In this document: one piece after another, positions 1 through 5,792 of the stretch
Layout: each line of letters opens with the position of its first letter
Numbering within the stretch: the first letter of the stretch is position 1
Origin: an uncultured Ignavibacteriales bacterium
GTDB lineage: Bacteria; Bacteroidota; Ignavibacteria; Ignavibacteriales; Ignavibacteriaceae
Assembly (NCBI GenBank): GCA_913053915.1
Contig: CAJXGP010000158.1
Span: 1 to 5,792, forward strand
Direction of reading: 5' to 3'
Length of the DNA: 5,792 nucleotides
The notes under the pieces: model-generated
The model's input: only the letters and a program-made list of their open reading frames with translations
The model's database searches: none
What the model was told of the DNA's origin: nothing
Made by a program: the position numbers and the translations under genes

Positions 1-641
1 ATACTTTCATAAATTTTTTTTCTGTAAGCTAAATTCGCCGCATTGCAAATCGTAGGTTTATTAATGCCTATTAATCCGGCACCTGTTAAAACTAATCCGG
101 CAAATTCGGTTTTTTGCAACTTTCCCAAAAAAGAATGATCATCCCCAAATTCAACAGGACCGGAAACGAATGCGGTATTTTCAGATAAACAACTAAGTAA
201 AGCTCGAAGCCAGTTTTCATGATGAATACAATCCGCATCTGTTGTTACAATAATATTTCCCTTCGAATTTTGTATACCGAAACTAATTGCTCTTTTTTTA
301 TGACCTCTTAGTGAATAATCATGAGGAATAGATAATACTTTTATGTTTCCGGCCTTTATCCCGGTTTTAATTTTATCTAATGAATCATCTTCAGAAAGAT
401 CATTTACATAAATAACTTCGTATTTATCTTTAGGGTAGTTTTGATTTTCTAAACTCCAAAGACTTTCCAGGATGTTTTCCTTTTCATTCCGAAAAGGAAT
501 TATTACCGATATATATTCATCAATCACAGTCTCCATTTTACTAGGTTTTAATTTGTGCAACCCCCTTAATATACCCGATAGAAAAATGATATAATAAATC
601 AGTAATAAAAGAAATAAAACTATGGAAAAATTCTCAAACAT
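1..641 (-). CDS. Family 2 glycosyltransferase, membrane-anchored (3' end cut off by window)
   Basis: The 213 visible codons start at the ATG at 641 and run off the left edge with no stop. Residues 5-25 form one hydrophobic membrane segment. A GT-A fold catalytic domain follows: the opening strand and loop SVIIPFRNE (45-53), the nucleotide-binding YVND (78-81, Asp81), GHKKRA (113-118) and the metal-binding DAD (135-137) in TTDADC. Further on, ICNAANLAYRK (198-208) is typical of acceptor-side sequence in Bacteroidota-type GT2 proteins. Such enzymes transfer a sugar from a nucleotide-sugar to a lipid or polymer acceptor at the cytoplasmic face of the inner membrane. The acceptor here is unknown. 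Family members of this layout are usually about 370 residues with further membrane segments at the C-terminus, so roughly 150 residues are probably missing. The start lies inside the end of the upstream flippase-like gene (8-base overlap) and has only a weak purine-rich AAAGAAAA ahead of it, which suggests translational coupling. The GT2 assignment is firm; substrate is not predictable. Confidence 0.9.
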   Translation of the reverse strand, partial: MFENFSIVLFLLLLIYYIIFLSGILRGLHKLKPSKMETVIDEYISVIIPFRNEKENILESLWSLENQNYPKDKYEVIYVNDLSEDDSLDKIKTGIKAGNIKVLSIPHDYSLRGHKKRAISFGIQNSKGNIIVTTDADCIHHENWLRALLSCLSENTAFVSGPVEFGDDHSFLGKLQKTEFAGLVLTGAGLIGINKPTICNAANLAYRKKIYES

Positions 642-1623
642 TATTTTTCTTTGTAAGTAAAAACAAACCGATCAATGATGGAAAAATAAGATTTATTAAA
701 AAAAGAAATATCGACGCGTTAAATCCTATCGCCGCAGTACTACCCATTTTACTGAAGAAAAACACCGACACCCCCTCTCTAATGCCTAAATCTCCTAAAG
801 AAATTGAGGGAATAATTGTCTTTATAAACATTATGATATTCGTAACCCAGATAAATTTTAGGAAGTAAAAATTTTTCGAGAAGGCAATAGCTAAAATCGC
901 AAATTGAATTATGTAACAGAAATGATCTAAAAATGAAATAACCATCATTTTTCCAATATATTTTCTATCCAATCTTTTCAAGACATATAACTTTTGCAGC
1001 CATCTATTCAACTTGCGATGAAAACGGAACTTATCAAAAAGAATATTATTCCATGCTTTTGGATTTAACAATAAGATTATTAAAATACCAAATAAGGAAA
1101 ACAATACTGCAAGTAGAGATAAAGTTAAATAAATATTAACTTCATAATGAAATTGTAAGAACAAAACGCTTGAGATAGAACCAAAAAAAAGAACCGTGAT
1201 CAGCAGAAATAACTTATCAATAAATGTTGCAACCGTAACATCGATAATCGATTTATCTTTGAATACAATAGCCCTTCCAAAATATTCGCCCAACCTTAAG
1301 GGAGTGAAAGAGCCTGCGGCTATGCCGTAAAATAAAGAGTAGAACGTCTTCTTTTTATCATTTACCTTTAGTATTGCCGCTATCGTTAAATGCCATTTAA
1401 TATACTGTAAAGATAGATTCAAAAATACAAGAAGAAATGCGATAAGAATTAAATATTTATCGGCTGTTTCAACAGATGATATCACATCATTAAAATTAAT
1501 TTTGAAGATAATATATGACAGTAGTCCTGCCGCTATTATAATCTTAATTAAATTTATAATTATATTTTTATTAAGGATGATTGAATTTTTCAATTCAATA
1601 AAAGCTTTATTTGTTTTGTACAT
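634..1623 (-). CDS. LPG-synthase-TM / flippase-like integral membrane protein (UPF0104 family)
   Basis: This 329-residue protein is very hydrophobic, with about seven or eight predicted membrane segments (near 20-42, 57-80, 131-156, 164-187, 225-248, 255-275 and 297-323). Two conserved blocks mark the family: FTPLRLGEYFGR (106-117), and IPSISLGDLGIREG (271-284), which matches the family's 'P..gglGvrE' signature near the C-terminus. The fold is the one fused to the aminoacyl-transferase domain in MprF, where it moves lysyl-phosphatidylglycerol across the membrane. That soluble domain is absent here and the length fits a stand-alone member, so this should not be called a lysyl-PG synthase. Stand-alone members often sit beside glycosyltransferases, as here, and are suspected to act in lipid or glycolipid transport; this role is inference. 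The ATG at 1623 has no clear Shine-Dalgarno site. The stop (TGA, 634-636) overlaps the start of the GT2 gene. A 71-base spacer separates it from the DUF1207-like gene upstream, so all three may share a transcript. Confidence 0.87.
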   Translation of the reverse strand: MYKTNKAFIELKNSIILNKNIIINLIKIIIAAGLLSYIIFKINFNDVISSVETADKYLILIAFLLVFLNLSLQYIKWHLTIAAILKVNDKKKTFYSLFYGIAAGSFTPLRLGEYFGRAIVFKDKSIIDVTVATFIDKLFLLITVLFFGSISSVLFLQFHYEVNIYLTLSLLAVLFSLFGILIILLLNPKAWNNILFDKFRFHRKLNRWLQKLYVLKRLDRKYIGKMMVISFLDHFCYIIQFAILAIAFSKNFYFLKFIWVTNIIMFIKTIIPSISLGDLGIREGVSVFFFSKMGSTAAIGFNASIFLFLINLIFPSLIGLFLLTKKNNV

Positions 1624-1694
1624 ATATTATCAGCCCGATATGTAGTTATTAATTTTATCGTCATAATAATTCCGGCGTAAATAGTATTAGTTCG

Positions 1695-2576
1695 TCAAAT
1701 AAAGACAAAAGTAAGACCTAGACCAAATCTAGATACTCTATTCTGAAAATATTGGGCAAAAACATCGCCTCCATTATAATATGATAGATAAAATGAAATA
1801 CCTTTTCCATTCCAATCGCCGAATTTTACTCCGATTATATAATGCTGATTCACTATGTATTCAGGGATGCCGATAAAATCAAAATTTACAGCAGTAAAGA
1901 TATTTTCATCTTTATTTAAAAATGTCCCGAATACATCTTTAATTGCAAACTCAACACCGGTTTTGTAAGCAAACCGATCCAAAATTTTATAACCGGTTTT
2001 TTTACCGGTAGACATACTCATTCCCCCGTAGAGACGCCAAGAATAATTAAAAAAGCTTGATTGCCTCACTAATAAAAACTCACCGTAATTATTGCCAAAT
2101 ACAGAGGGAGTTATATTATCCAACCAACTATTAGTCTTTCTATCCCAATGTCCATCAACGAGATGAGCGCTATGATGAATGTACCGGAAACGTCCGATCC
2201 ATCTACCATTTTTATCCTTTTTCGAATATATGATATAACCTCCGAAAAAACCGTCAATTGCATCAATTTGCAATCTATACTTCAAATAATTAGTAACGTA
2301 AGCATAAGCCATAAACTCCGCGCCTAAAGTAACTTCTTCATTTTGTGAAAAATTAAATTTTAATATATCAAATGAATTACCGATATCTATTTTCATATTT
2401 CTTGTCGATGCATAATACAACAAGCCCATTCTAGGTTCGTCTATTCCGGCTCTGAGCGGCATAAAACTTAATCCGGAAGGTAAAAAAATAAATTTTGATT
2501 TATCAATATCCTGAGAATGAGAAATCGAAGTTAGCGAAGTAATGAATATGATTGAAATGAAAAAAAATTTGTTCAT
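1695..2576 (-). CDS. DUF1207-like secreted protein, probable outer-membrane beta-barrel
   Basis: This is a 293-residue protein of unknown function. Residues 1-21 form a signal peptide: a Lys near the start, a hydrophobic core FFFISIIFI, and a probable cleavage after SHS before Gln22. The mature part is rich in alternating aromatic/polar strands with Gly and Asn turns and ends in GLGLTFVFI, as expected of an outer-membrane barrel. From memory of the DUF1207 family, three stretches fit: an N-terminal FLPSG...DEPRMG block (31-51), a histidine motif IHHSAHLVDG (133-142) where the family usually has something like H-x-SSHLGDE, and a C-terminal GGDVFAQYFQNR (269-280). The length is shorter than many members of that family. 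The match is by eye and needs a profile search. A PagL-like lipid A deacylase was considered because of the His/Ser pair, but the surrounding sequence does not fit. It is the first gene of the left minus-strand block; the ATG at 2576 gives a proper signal peptide, though no Shine-Dalgarno site is seen. Outer-membrane location is likely; function is unknown. Confidence 0.68.
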   Translation of the reverse strand: MNKFFFISIIFITSLTSISHSQDIDKSKFIFLPSGLSFMPLRAGIDEPRMGLLYYASTRNMKIDIGNSFDILKFNFSQNEEVTLGAEFMAYAYVTNYLKYRLQIDAIDGFFGGYIIYSKKDKNGRWIGRFRYIHHSAHLVDGHWDRKTNSWLDNITPSVFGNNYGEFLLVRQSSFFNYSWRLYGGMSMSTGKKTGYKILDRFAYKTGVEFAIKDVFGTFLNKDENIFTAVNFDFIGIPEYIVNQHYIIGVKFGDWNGKGISFYLSYYNGGDVFAQYFQNRVSRFGLGLTFVFI

Positions 2577-2696
2577 ATTTAATAATATTAAATTGTAACT
2601 TAAAATAAAAATAGTTATTTATTTTTCATTAAAAAAATTTGGAAATTTAACATAATTCTTTTGTGAACTATTACAGAATTTTATACAAGCTCGCAG

Positions 2697-2728
2697 TTTG
2701 TCAAGGGAATTATTTTTTGTTACTTTTC
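2697..2728 (+). promoter_or_regulatory. Candidate Bacteroidota-type -33/-7 promoter for bshC
   Basis: TTTG at 2697-2700 is followed after exactly 20 bases by TACTTTTC at 2721-2728. The Bacteroidota primary sigma factor consensus is TTTG, about 19-21 bases, then TAnnTTTG, so this matches all of the first box and five of the six fixed bases of the second. Transcription would begin near 2735, giving a leader of about 26 bases before the bshC ATG at 2761. The placement fits well, but short AT-rich boxes arise easily by chance here. Confidence 0.4.
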
Positions 2729-2748
2729 GCATTAAAAATTGCAAAATT

Positions 2749-2754
2749 GAAGGA
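2749..2754 (+). promoter_or_regulatory. Shine-Dalgarno site that fixes the bshC start
   Basis: GAAGGA sits 6 bases before the ATG at 2761. It is one of only two clear ribosome binding sites in the window, and it supports this ATG over the in-frame TTG at 2698, which has no such site close upstream. Confidence 0.7.
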
Positions 2755-2760
2755 CAAATA

Positions 2761-4386
2761 ATGTTTATTAATTTCAGTGAAATACCCGGTAATTATAATT
2801 TATTCTTAGATTATCTATACAATTTTGAAAATGTAAAAGAATTTTACCCAACAGATTTCAGAGATAAAGACAAATACTTACAAAAATTCAAAAAAGTTGC
2901 TGAAAGTTCCTCCGGTTTAAGAGCCGAATTATTCTCTATTATATCTGCTCAATACAATAATGTATCGCCTTCAGGTGAAACTAATAAGAATATTAATTTA
3001 CTAAAAAACGAAAATACTCTTGCAATCGTAACAGGACAACAGATAGGTATTTTAAGCGGTCCTTTGTACACATTGTATAAAATTATAACCGCTATAAAGC
3101 TTAGCAAATTTTTATCCGAAAGATACGATACCTTTAATTTTGTTCCCATTTTTTGGTTGGAAAGCGATGATCACGACTTCAATGAAATAAGGTCAATAAA
3201 TATAATTAATCAAACCAACGATCTTGTAAATATTTTTTACGGGGATGAACTACATGAAGGTGACAATATAGGTAGTGTCGGTTTATTAAAAGTAAATCAT
3301 TCCATACATGAATTCTTTTCAAGACTAGATGAAAACTTGCGTAAAACTGAATTTACATCGGAAATAATAAAGCAATTGAAAAATTTTTACAAAGAAGGAA
3401 ATTCACTAAAAGAAGCGTTCAAACAATTAATATTCTGGCTTTTCGATTATTACGGGTTACTTGTATTCGACCCTCAAGATTCAAAAGTAAAGAATTTATT
3501 AAAACCGGTCTTCAAAAAAGAAATAACGGATTTCCGTAAGCATACCGCCAAATTAGTAAATGTAAGTGCAACTCTTGAAGAAAAATATCATGCTCAGGTA
3601 AAAGTGAAACCGATTAATTTGTTTTATAGTATCGACGGCGGTAGGTTCTTGATTGAACCGTTGGAAAATGAGTTTGGATTAAAACGTAAGCGAAAAAAAT
3701 TTACTTACGACGAGTTGATGGAATTAATTGAAAACGAACCGAAAAATTTTAGCCCAAATGTTCTGCTACGACCTATTTGCCAGGATACTATTTTACCCAC
3801 GGCATTTTATGTAGCCGGTCCCAGTGAGATTTCATATTTTGCTCAAGTTATGCCTTTGTATGAATTTTATAATATTGAGACTCCATTTTTATATCCGCGT
3901 TCATCAGCTACAATTGTAGAAAAAAATATAACTGCAATACTTGATAAATATGATATAAACATAACCGGGTTATTTATCGATCAAGAAAAGGTTAAACAGA
4001 AAATTGTCGAAAGTATATCTAAAACAGCCTTAGACCAAATATTTAATGAGTTAACCGCTAAAATCGATATAGCTTTTGATGAGTTAAAAGAAAGGTTGTT
4101 TGAATTCGATAGATCAATTAGTGAGGCAAGTTTAAAATATAAGGGAAAAGTTTTCCATTATACCAATGAATTAAAAAATAAAGCCATTGAATCCCAAAAA
4201 CGAAAATACGAATCTACCTTGCGTCAAATTGATAAAGCAATTATAAAAATTTATCCGGATAATAATTTGCAAGAGCGGGAGATTAACTTTATCTATTTTG
4301 CAAATAAATATGGAGTTGATATATTAAAGCAAATTTTTGAAGAGTTGAAAATTAACAAATTTGAGCATCAAATAATTAGCTTGTGA
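2761..4386 (+). CDS. bshC: Bacillithiol biosynthesis cysteine-adding enzyme BshC
   Basis: BshC joins cysteine to glucosaminyl-malate in the last step of bacillithiol synthesis, making the low-molecular-weight thiol that replaces glutathione in many bacteria. It acts in the cytoplasm. From the ATG at 2761 the protein is 541 residues, close to the roughly 540 usual for the family. The conserved blocks are clear: VTGQQIGILSGPLYTLYK (90-107), PIFWLESDDHDFNEI (129-143), LLRPICQDTILPTAFYVAG (335-353) followed by PSEISYFAQ (354-362), and FLYPRSSATIVE (376-387). The core is Rossmann-like, related to class I tRNA-synthetase folds; the charged helical stretch from about 408 to 495 is the family's coiled-coil region. 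An in-frame extension starts at a TTG at 2698, but its 21 extra residues look unlike family N-termini and would cross the candidate promoter. No bshA or bshB lies in the window, so bshC stands alone here. In Chlorobiota the thiol is further N-methylated; whether that applies here cannot be told. Confidence 0.96.
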   Translation: MFINFSEIPGNYNLFLDYLYNFENVKEFYPTDFRDKDKYLQKFKKVAESSSGLRAELFSIISAQYNNVSPSGETNKNINLLKNENTLAIVTGQQIGILSGPLYTLYKIITAIKLSKFLSERYDTFNFVPIFWLESDDHDFNEIRSINIINQTNDLVNIFYGDELHEGDNIGSVGLLKVNHSIHEFFSRLDENLRKTEFTSEIIKQLKNFYKEGNSLKEAFKQLIFWLFDYYGLLVFDPQDSKVKNLLKPVFKKEITDFRKHTAKLVNVSATLEEKYHAQVKVKPINLFYSIDGGRFLIEPLENEFGLKRKRKKFTYDELMELIENEPKNFSPNVLLRPICQDTILPTAFYVAGPSEISYFAQVMPLYEFYNIETPFLYPRSSATIVEKNITAILDKYDINITGLFIDQEKVKQKIVESISKTALDQIFNELTAKIDIAFDELKERLFEFDRSISEASLKYKGKVFHYTNELKNKAIESQKRKYESTLRQIDKAIIKIYPDNNLQEREINFIYFANKYGVDILKQIFEELKINKFEHQIISL

Positions 4387-4407
4387 ATTGATCTGAAAAT
4401 TCCGGAA

Positions 4408-4429
4408 GATAAATCCGCCTGCATTTATC
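4408..4429. terminator. Weak hairpin between convergent genes, possible bidirectional terminator
   Basis: A perfect 7-base inverted repeat, GATAAAT (4408-4414) and ATTTATC (4423-4429), encloses an 8-base loop in the 64-base spacer between the 3' ends of bshC and the ABC ATPase gene. The position is right for a shared terminator. The stem has only one G-C pair and no T-tract follows on either strand, so it would be a poor intrinsic terminator and may be chance. Confidence 0.25.
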
Positions 4430-4450
4430 AAACGTCATAAAGAGTAAAAA

Positions 4451-5557
4451 TCACACAATTGCTTTTTCGCTTTCAGAATCAAAGAATTGTAGTTTTTCGG
4501 TATCGAGCAGTAAACTTTTGGTTGTACCTACCTTTAACATTTCCCGAGCGGGTGTTCGCGCTATAAATTGAATATCATCCAACGAAAAATATAAAAATAT
4601 TTCATTACCCATAGGCTCCACAATATCTAATTGAACATCTAATTTCATATTTCCGGTTCTAGGTAAATCTGAATTAGAATCATAAATATCTTCCGGTCGT
4701 ATTCCCAACCATACTTTTTTATTTACATAAGACTTTAGGATATTGTCATAATTTCTACTTAATTTCACGGATAGTTCGCCGCCGGTGCTTCTAAAATTTA
4801 GTCCGTTATCGGTATAAACAATTCCTTCACTAAAATTCATAGAGGGACTTCCGATAAATCCCGCGACAAATTTATTAACAGGATAATTATACAAATTCAA
4901 CGGTGAATCAATTTGATTTATCACACCATCTCTCATAATCACAATTTTATCACCCATAGTCATAGCTTCGGTTTGATCGTGAGTCACATAAATCATCGTA
5001 GCGTTAAGCCTTTTATGTAACTTAGAAATTTCGGTTCTCATTTGTACACGTAATTTTGCATCGAGATTACTTAAAGGTTCATCGAATAAAAATACTTTCG
5101 GTTTTCTTACAATAGCTCTTCCAACGGCAACTCTCTGCCTTTGCCCGCCCGATAAGGCTTTTGGTTTTCTATCCAAATAAGATTCCAATCCTAAAATTTT
5201 AGCCGCATCAGTAACTCTTGCTTTTATTTCTTCCTTTTTAAATTTTCTAAGTTTTAACCCGAACGCCATATTTTCATACACGGTCATGTGAGGATAAAGG
5301 GCATAATTTTGAAAAACCATAGCTATATTTCTATCCTTCGGTGAAACATCGTTCACTTTTTTGCCGTCAATAAAGAGTTCACCTTCCGTGATTTCTTCAA
5401 GCCCGGCAATCATTCTTAATGTAGTTGTTTTACCACAGCCTGAAGGGCCGACCAATACAACGAATTCGCGGTCTTTAATTTCAATGTTTACATCTTTAAC
5501 GGCTATATTACCTCCTTCGTATACTTTTGAAATTTTCTTTAATATAACTTCGGACAT
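4451..5557 (-). CDS. CUT1-type sugar ABC transporter ATP-binding protein (MalK/UgpC/MsmX class)
   Basis: This is the ATP-hydrolysing subunit that powers uptake of sugars or glycerol-phosphate compounds, bound as a dimer to two membrane permeases at the inner membrane. From the ATG at 5557 it is 368 residues, normal for the class. It shows Walker [10 protein letters not shown] (37-45), Q-loop Gln83 in VFQNYALYP, signature LSGGQ (135-139), Walker B VFLFDEP (155-161), D-loop SNLD (163-166) and H-loop His193 in THDQTEAM. The C-terminal third (about 240-368) is the TOBE/MalK-like regulatory domain, with WLGIRPEDI (283-291). No permease or binding protein is adjacent, so it may be a shared ATPase serving distant transporters, as MsmX does in Bacillus; the sugar cannot be assigned. 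A GTG at 5566 would add three residues and overlap the aroA stop, but the ATG has the ribosome binding site and gives the usual family N-terminus ([13 protein letters not shown]). It follows aroA by 5 bases and is probably cotranscribed with it. Confidence 0.95.
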   Translation of the reverse strand: MSEVILKKISKVYEGGNIAVKDVNIEIKDREFVVLVGPSGCGKTTTLRMIAGLEEITEGELFIDGKKVNDVSPKDRNIAMVFQNYALYPHMTVYENMAFGLKLRKFKKEEIKARVTDAAKILGLESYLDRKPKALSGGQRQRVAVGRAIVRKPKVFLFDEPLSNLDAKLRVQMRTEISKLHKRLNATMIYVTHDQTEAMTMGDKIVIMRDGVINQIDSPLNLYNYPVNKFVAGFIGSPSMNFSEGIVYTDNGLNFRSTGGELSVKLSRNYDNILKSYVNKKVWLGIRPEDIYDSNSDLPRTGNMKLDVQLDIVEPMGNEIFLYFSLDDIQFIARTPAREMLKVGTTKSLLLDTEKLQFFDSESEKAIV

Positions 5558-5562
5558 ATTAT

Positions 5563-5569
5563 TCACCTT
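5563..5569 (-). promoter_or_regulatory. Shine-Dalgarno site of the ABC ATPase gene, overlapping the aroA stop
   Basis: On the minus strand AAGGTGA (5569-5563) lies 5 bases before the ATG at 5557. Its last three bases are the aroA stop codon TGA. This strong site decides for the ATG over the GTG at 5566, which lies inside it, and implies that ribosomes ending aroA translation are placed to start the next gene. Confidence 0.7.
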
Positions 5570-5792
5570 ACAATATTATATAATTGATTCATAAAATTTG
5601 CATTGGAAATATTAACACACTCAAAATTATTAACTTTCCCGCCGTCATTCAACAATAAAGATAGTATCCCAAAAGCCATGGCTATCCGGTGATCATTAAA
5701 ACTTTCGAAAACAGGGACATTATTCTTAATTCCTCCTTTAACAAAAAATCCATCGGAAAATTCATGTACGTCAAGTCCGAGTTTTTTAAAGT
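5563..5792 (-). CDS. aroA: 3-phosphoshikimate 1-carboxyvinyltransferase (EPSP synthase), C-terminal part
   Basis: The last 75 residues of the protein are visible; the start lies beyond the right edge. EPSP synthase transfers the enolpyruvyl group of PEP to shikimate-3-phosphate, the sixth step of the shikimate pathway to aromatic amino acids, in the cytoplasm. The diagnostic piece is [13 protein letters not shown] (visible residues 31-43), the conserved DHR(I/M)AM motif near the C-terminus of all EPSP synthases. It is followed by a typical end, [12 protein letters not shown] (59-70), where the family usually has 'I..P.FF..L'. Before the motif, [15 protein letters not shown] (6-20) matches the family's 'E..DGl.I.G' strand. 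The family is about 430 residues, so some 350 are missing from the window. The related MurA also has an EPT fold but lacks this DHRIAMA context. The gene ends with TGA at 5565-5563, five bases before the ABC ATPase start. Confidence 0.92.
   Translation of the reverse strand, partial: FKKLGLDVHEFSDGFFVKGGIKNNVPVFESFNDHRIAMAFGILSLLLNDGGKVNNFECVNISNANFMNQLYNIVR

Larger units (their letters stand above)
2577..2760. other. Divergent AT-rich intergenic region
   Basis: This 184-base spacer separates the start of the DUF1207-like gene (minus) from the ATG of bshC (plus), so promoters for both directions should lie here. It is extremely AT-rich. It contains AAATTT-GG-AAATTT at 2635-2648, a repeat of a self-complementary hexamer that could bind a dimeric regulator but could also be chance in such AT-rich DNA. 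A plausible promoter is seen only in the bshC direction. No small gene is convincing. Confidence 0.6.

Noticed and set aside
634..1623. Calling the membrane protein a lysylphosphatidylglycerol synthase (MprF)
   Set aside because: Only the transmembrane domain is present; the C-terminal aminoacyl-transferase domain needed for synthesis is absent and the 329-residue length fits a stand-alone family member.
1624..1694. Promoter or terminator between the DUF1207-like and flippase-like genes
   Set aside because: No box pair with proper spacing and no hairpin with a T-tract is visible in these 71 bases. A TTGACG overlaps the upstream stop codon, but no -10 box lies at the right distance.
2577..2640. 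Promoter for the DUF1207-like gene on the minus strand
   Set aside because: Several partial TAnnTTT boxes exist in this AT-rich stretch, but none has a convincing partner box at 19-21 bases, so no single one can be chosen.
2698..2760. N-terminal extension of bshC from the TTG at 2698
   Set aside because: It uses a rare start with no close ribosome binding site, overlaps a promoter candidate, and adds residues unlike BshC N-termini. The ATG at 2761 has a good site and gives the family length.
2949..3149. 66-codon open frame on the minus strand inside bshC
   Set aside because: It lies wholly antisense to a strongly conserved part of bshC, has no recognisable protein features, and is best explained as a shadow of that gene.
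5361..5594. 77-codon open frame on the plus strand across the ABC ATPase start
   Set aside because: It is antisense to the Walker A region of the ATPase and to the aroA end; its composition simply mirrors those codons.

Overview
The window is AT-rich bacterial DNA that is almost fully coding. It holds parts or all of six protein genes. There is no RNA gene, insertion sequence, CRISPR array or phage gene that I can see, and no stretch over 300 bases lacks a gene. The protein content (a Bacteroidota-style membrane glycosyltransferase, a DUF1207-type outer-membrane protein, a bacillithiol enzyme) suggests a Gram-negative member of the Bacteroidota/Chlorobiota/Ignavibacteriota group. That placement is inference from protein character, not from a marker gene.

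Left block (1-2576, all on the minus strand, transcribed right to left). A secreted beta-rich DUF1207-like protein comes first (2576-1695). After 71 bases comes a multi-spanning membrane protein of the LPG-synthase-TM/flippase-like family (1623-634). Its last codons overlap by 8 bases the start of a family 2 glycosyltransferase (641 to beyond base 1). The last two look translationally coupled and probably act on the same membrane-linked product, whose identity the sequence does not give.

Middle (2577-4386). A divergent AT-rich spacer leads into bshC on the plus strand, the cysteine-adding ligase of bacillithiol synthesis. Its start is best placed at the ATG at 2761, which has a good Shine-Dalgarno site. 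A Bacteroidota-like -33/-7 promoter candidate lies just upstream. A TTG-initiated extension to 2698 would run through that promoter and is unlikely.

Right block (4451-5792, minus strand). The C-terminal end of aroA (EPSP synthase) is followed after 5 bases by a complete CUT1-type sugar ABC transporter ATPase (MalK/UgpC/MsmX class). The ribosome binding site of the ATPase gene is built over the aroA stop codon. The ATPase and bshC converge on a 64-base spacer that holds a small, weak hairpin.

The genes are mostly housekeeping or envelope functions. I found no convincing new multi-gene system. The points most worth a second look are the overlapping flippase-like/glycosyltransferase pair with its outer-membrane neighbour, and the aroA-ATPase junction.
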